From an uncultured Oscillospiraceae bacterium (GTDB taxonomy: Bacteria > Bacillota > Clostridia > Oscillospirales > Oscillospiraceae): a DNA stretch of 15,126 bases. The notes under the pieces are model-generated. The model was given only the letters and a program-made list of their open reading frames with translations, searched no databases and had not been told where the DNA came from. Location of the stretch: the NCBI GenBank assembly GCA_910578575.1, contig CAJTQP010000056.1, forward strand, positions 1 through 15,126, in the 5' to 3' direction. The position numbers were made by a program, and so were the translations under genes. Below are positions 13,117-15,126 of this stretch, one piece after another (within the stretch, counting starts at the first letter, position 1; every line of letters begins with the position of its first letter).

Positions 13117-13139
13117 GTACTTAGTCAATAAGTACATTA
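13113..13139. promoter_or_regulatory. 11-bp inverted-repeat operator overlapping the -10 element
   Basis: TAATGTACTTA (13113-13123) and TAAGTACATTA (13129-13139) form a perfect inverted repeat with a 5-bp centre. It covers the end of the -10 box and the transcription start. Placement just ahead of a YtrA-type GntR gene points to autorepression; GntR-family operators often contain GTAC-type or TNGTAC cores. Confidence 0.85.
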
Positions 13140-13147
13140 CATCTCAA

Positions 13148-13153
13148 AGGAGG
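13148..13153 (+). promoter_or_regulatory. Shine-Dalgarno site that fixes a GTG start
   Basis: AGGAGG, six bases before GTG at 13160, chooses that start over in-frame codons further upstream in the promoter and operator. Confidence 0.8.
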
Positions 13154-13159
13154 GCCTAT

Positions 13160-13537
13160 GTGGAGATCATCATAAGCAGCAACACCAGCAAGCCTATCTA
13201 CGAACAGATCACCTCCCAGATGAAGGCCATGATCATGAGCGGCAAGCTCCAGGCGGGGGACCCCATCCCCTCCATGCGCGCTCTGGCCAAGTCCATCCAC
13301 GTCAGCGTCATCACCGTCCAAAAGGCCTATGAGGACTTGCAACGGGACGGCTTCATCGAGACCACCGTGGGCCGGGGGAGCTTCGTAGCGGCGCAGAATA
13401 AGGATTTTTACCAGGAAGAGCAGCAACGCTTGGCAGAGGAGCATCTGGAGGCCGCAGCGGACATCGCCCGCACCAGCGGCATCACCCTAGAAAAGCTCAT
13501 CGAGCTGCTAACCATGTTTTACCAAGAGGAGGAGTAA
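13160..13537 (+). CDS. GntR-family regulator, YtrA type (125 aa)
   Basis: Short transcriptional repressor. The winged helix of the GntR family covers residues 10-76: KPIYEQITSQMKAMIMSG, then IPSMRALAKSIHVSVITVQKAYEDL and the wing GFIETTVGRGSFVA. The C-terminal part (about 80-125) is a short helical dimerisation tail, as in the YtrA subgroup, with no ligand-binding domain. The start is GTG at 13160. The stop is two bases before the ABC ATPase start, so the genes form one operon. The perfect palindrome over the promoter is the likely binding site. YtrA-type regulators often control ABC transporters that answer envelope stress or cell-wall antibiotics; the inducer here is unknown. Confidence 0.92.
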   Translation: MEIIISSNTSKPIYEQITSQMKAMIMSGKLQAGDPIPSMRALAKSIHVSVITVQKAYEDLQRDGFIETTVGRGSFVAAQNKDFYQEEQQRLAEEHLEAAADIARTSGITLEKLIELLTMFYQEEE

Positions 13538-13539
13538 CA

Positions 13540-14400
13540 ATGGAAGCGAGCTTACAAGTAGAAAATTTGACCAAACAATACCCCGGCTTTCTGCTGGACC
13601 ACGTGAGCTTCTCCCTGCCCAAGGGGGCCATCATGGGCCTCATCGGGGAAAACGGCGCGGGAAAGAGTACCACCATCAACGCCATCCTGGACCTCATCCA
13701 CAAAGACGAGGGGACGGTCAGCTTCTGGGGCCAGGAGCTCTCCGCCTCCCCCGCCCTCAAGGAGGACATCGGCGTGGTGTTCGACGGCATCAACTTCTAT
13801 GAGACCCTCACCCCCGCCCAGGTGGGCCGGATCTCCGCCGAGGCTTATCGCCAGTGGGACAACAGCCTGTATCAGAACTACCTCTCCCGCTTCCAGCTCC
13901 CCCTGAGCAAACCCATCAAGAGCTTTTCCAAGGGGATGAAAACCAAGCTGTGCATTGCCGTGGCCCTCTCCCACCAGCCCAAGCTGCTGATCCTGGACGA
14001 GGCCACCAGCGGCCTGGACCCGGTGATTCGGGACGATGTTCTGGAGGTATTCCTGGACTTTGTCCAGGATGAGAGCCACTCCATCCTCATGTCCTCCCAC
14101 ATCTCCACCGACCTGGAGAAAGTGGCCGATTACATCACCTTCATCCATCAGGGCCAGGTCCTCTTTTGCAAGAGCAAGGACGAGCTGCGGTATCAGTACG
14201 GCATCGTCCGCTGCGGGGCCGAGCAGTTCGCCGCCATCGCCCCGGAGGATGTGCTGGCCTGGCGGCGGGAGGCATATCAATACAGCGTCCTGGTGGCAGA
14301 CAAGGAAGCCGCCCGGCGCAGGTATAAGCAGGCGGTGGTGGACGACGCCACCATCGACGACATCCTATTGCTGTATGTGAAGGGAGCGCAGACGAAATGA
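13540..14400 (+). CDS. ABC transporter ATP-binding protein (286 aa)
   Basis: Cytoplasmic ATPase that drives the membrane partner encoded next. Walker A is GENGAGKST (36-44), Walker B LLILDE (149-154) with ATSGLDP following, and the switch histidine is H187 in SSHIS. The ABC signature is degenerate (SFSKGMKTK, 128-136, instead of LSGGQ), and the usual Q-loop glutamine is absent (GVVFDG, 78-83). Both features are common in the YtrB-like branch paired with GntR regulators. About 70 residues follow the core. The ATG at 13540 has GAGGAGG upstream. The stop overlaps the permease start (ATGA at 14397-14400), which means translational coupling. Confidence 0.93.
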   Translation: MEASLQVENLTKQYPGFLLDHVSFSLPKGAIMGLIGENGAGKSTTINAILDLIHKDEGTVSFWGQELSASPALKEDIGVVFDGINFYETLTPAQVGRISAEAYRQWDNSLYQNYLSRFQLPLSKPIKSFSKGMKTKLCIAVALSHQPKLLILDEATSGLDPVIRDDVLEVFLDFVQDESHSILMSSHISTDLEKVADYITFIHQGQVLFCKSKDELRYQYGIVRCGAEQFAAIAPEDVLAWRREAYQYSVLVADKEAARRRYKQAVVDDATIDDILLLYVKGAQTK

Positions 14401-15041
14401 AAAGCCTCGTTATGAAAGACCTCTACAATGTGGGCCACAACATGAAATCCACCCTGGTGGTAATCTTCTTCATGGGCGTGTTTATCACCTTCACCTCCGA
14501 CGGAGATACCAGCTTCTACAGCATCTTTTGCGCGGTCATGTTTTCCATGATGGTAATCACCAGCTTTTCCTACGACACCCTCTCCAACTGGGAGCATTAC
14601 GCCATGATCCTCCCCGTCACCCGGCGGGATGTGGTCCGGGGGAAGTTTGCCGTTCTCCTTCTCCTCAGCCTGACCGGCGCTGTACTGGGGCTTCTGGTGG
14701 GTCTGCTCTCCGCCGCCATTGTCCCCAACGCCACCCTGGACTTGGGGGAACAGGCCTTTTATATGCTTCCCAGCTTCACCGTCTCCATCTTTATGGGTAG
14801 CACCTCCATCCCCCTGATCTTCAAGTTCGGCGCGGAGAAGGCACGGCTGATGCTCATGGCCACCTTCGTCCTTCCGGCTCTGCTGCTCATCGCTGTGCTC
14901 AAGCTCATGGAGCAGGCCGGGGTCCATCTGACGGACCAGATGGTGGTCACCTTCTTCACCGCCGCCCCCGTGCTGGTGCTGGTGTGGGCCTATGTCATGT
15001 ACCGGATCAGCTGCGGTATTTTTCAGAAGAAAGAGCTTTGA
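14397..15041 (+). CDS. ABC-2 type permease (214 aa)
   Basis: Integral membrane partner of the ATPase. Six hydrophobic segments lie at about residues 17-33, 39-57, 84-108, 120-140, 148-168 and 183-203, with a polar N-terminus (MKSLVMKDLYNV) typical of ABC-2 permeases. The segment YDTLSNWEHYAMILPVTRRD (59-78) is a signature of the ABC2_membrane_5 group, where a cytoplasmic loop contacts the ATPase. The protein is about the usual length for the group and presumably forms a dimer in the transporter. The substrate is unknown; lipid-like or peptide antibiotic export is the usual suggestion for this layout. A strong terminator follows. Confidence 0.9.
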   Translation: MKSLVMKDLYNVGHNMKSTLVVIFFMGVFITFTSDGDTSFYSIFCAVMFSMMVITSFSYDTLSNWEHYAMILPVTRRDVVRGKFAVLLLLSLTGAVLGLLVGLLSAAIVPNATLDLGEQAFYMLPSFTVSIFMGSTSIPLIFKFGAEKARLMLMATFVLPALLLIAVLKLMEQAGVHLTDQMVVTFFTAAPVLVLVWAYVMYRISCGIFQKKEL

Positions 15042-15063
15042 GCCTGTTTTCTGCCAAACACAG

Positions 15064-15101
15064 CGCCCGGCCTTTCCCTTGCGGAGAGGCCGGGCGTTTT
15101 T
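15064..15101 (+). terminator. Intrinsic terminator of the gntR-ABC operon
   Basis: CGCCCGGCCT (15064-15073) pairs perfectly with AGGCCGGGCG (15087-15096), followed by TTTTT (15097-15101). It lies 22 bp after the permease stop. Confidence 0.92.
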
Positions 15102-15126
15102 ATTGGTAGGGATTCTCAAAATCGGG

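Overview
The window is GC-rich and reads as a low-G+C-lineage (Firmicutes) chromosome of the high-GC gut type. Shine-Dalgarno sites are strong, GTG and TTG starts are frequent, sigma-A promoters are TTGACA/TATAAT, and the gene families (DHHW/MBOAT/DUF4358 envelope genes, SARP-type response regulator, Cys/Pro-rich collagen-like protein, YtrA-type GntR with ABC-2 transporter) are typical of Oscillospiraceae such as Flavonifractor or Intestinimonas relatives. The family placement is inference; the genus cannot be told from the sequence alone.

Left part (1-2752, all minus strand): a collagen-like G-X-Y repeat ORF runs off the left edge. Upstream of it lie an HD-domain protein with a strong terminator and an isolated, C-terminally short large serine recombinase.

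Middle (2720-9684, all minus strand): an envelope island. In transcription order it holds a Cys/Pro-rich collagen-like protein; a membrane-anchored protein with three SLH repeats and an SGNH hydrolase domain; a DUF4358 lipoprotein with its own promoter; an MBOAT O-acyltransferase; a DHHW/AlgX-like protein; and a two-component pair (LytS-like kinase without a sensor domain, SARP-type response regulator) ending at a clear terminator. The likely common theme is O-acylation and de-acylation of an extracellular polymer, with an embedded regulator. A hairpin between the lipoprotein gene and the MBOAT gene could tune expression of the last four genes.

Right part (9895-15101, mostly plus strand): glutamate racemase murI, an MFS transporter, an XRE regulator with membrane segments, and a gntR-ABC ATPase-ABC permease operon. 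The operon has a perfect consensus promoter overlapped by an 11-bp inverted-repeat operator.

The most interesting item sits between the XRE gene and gntR (12663-12969). A 30-residue hydrophobic peptide gene on the minus strand and an approximately 80-nt RNA on the plus strand each have their own sigma-A promoter, converge on one bidirectional terminator, and share an imperfect direct repeat. Through that repeat the RNA is perfectly complementary over 12 nt to the start-codon region of the peptide mRNA. This is the architecture of a type I toxin-antitoxin locus of the Fst/par kind, with a peptide that does not look like Fst itself.
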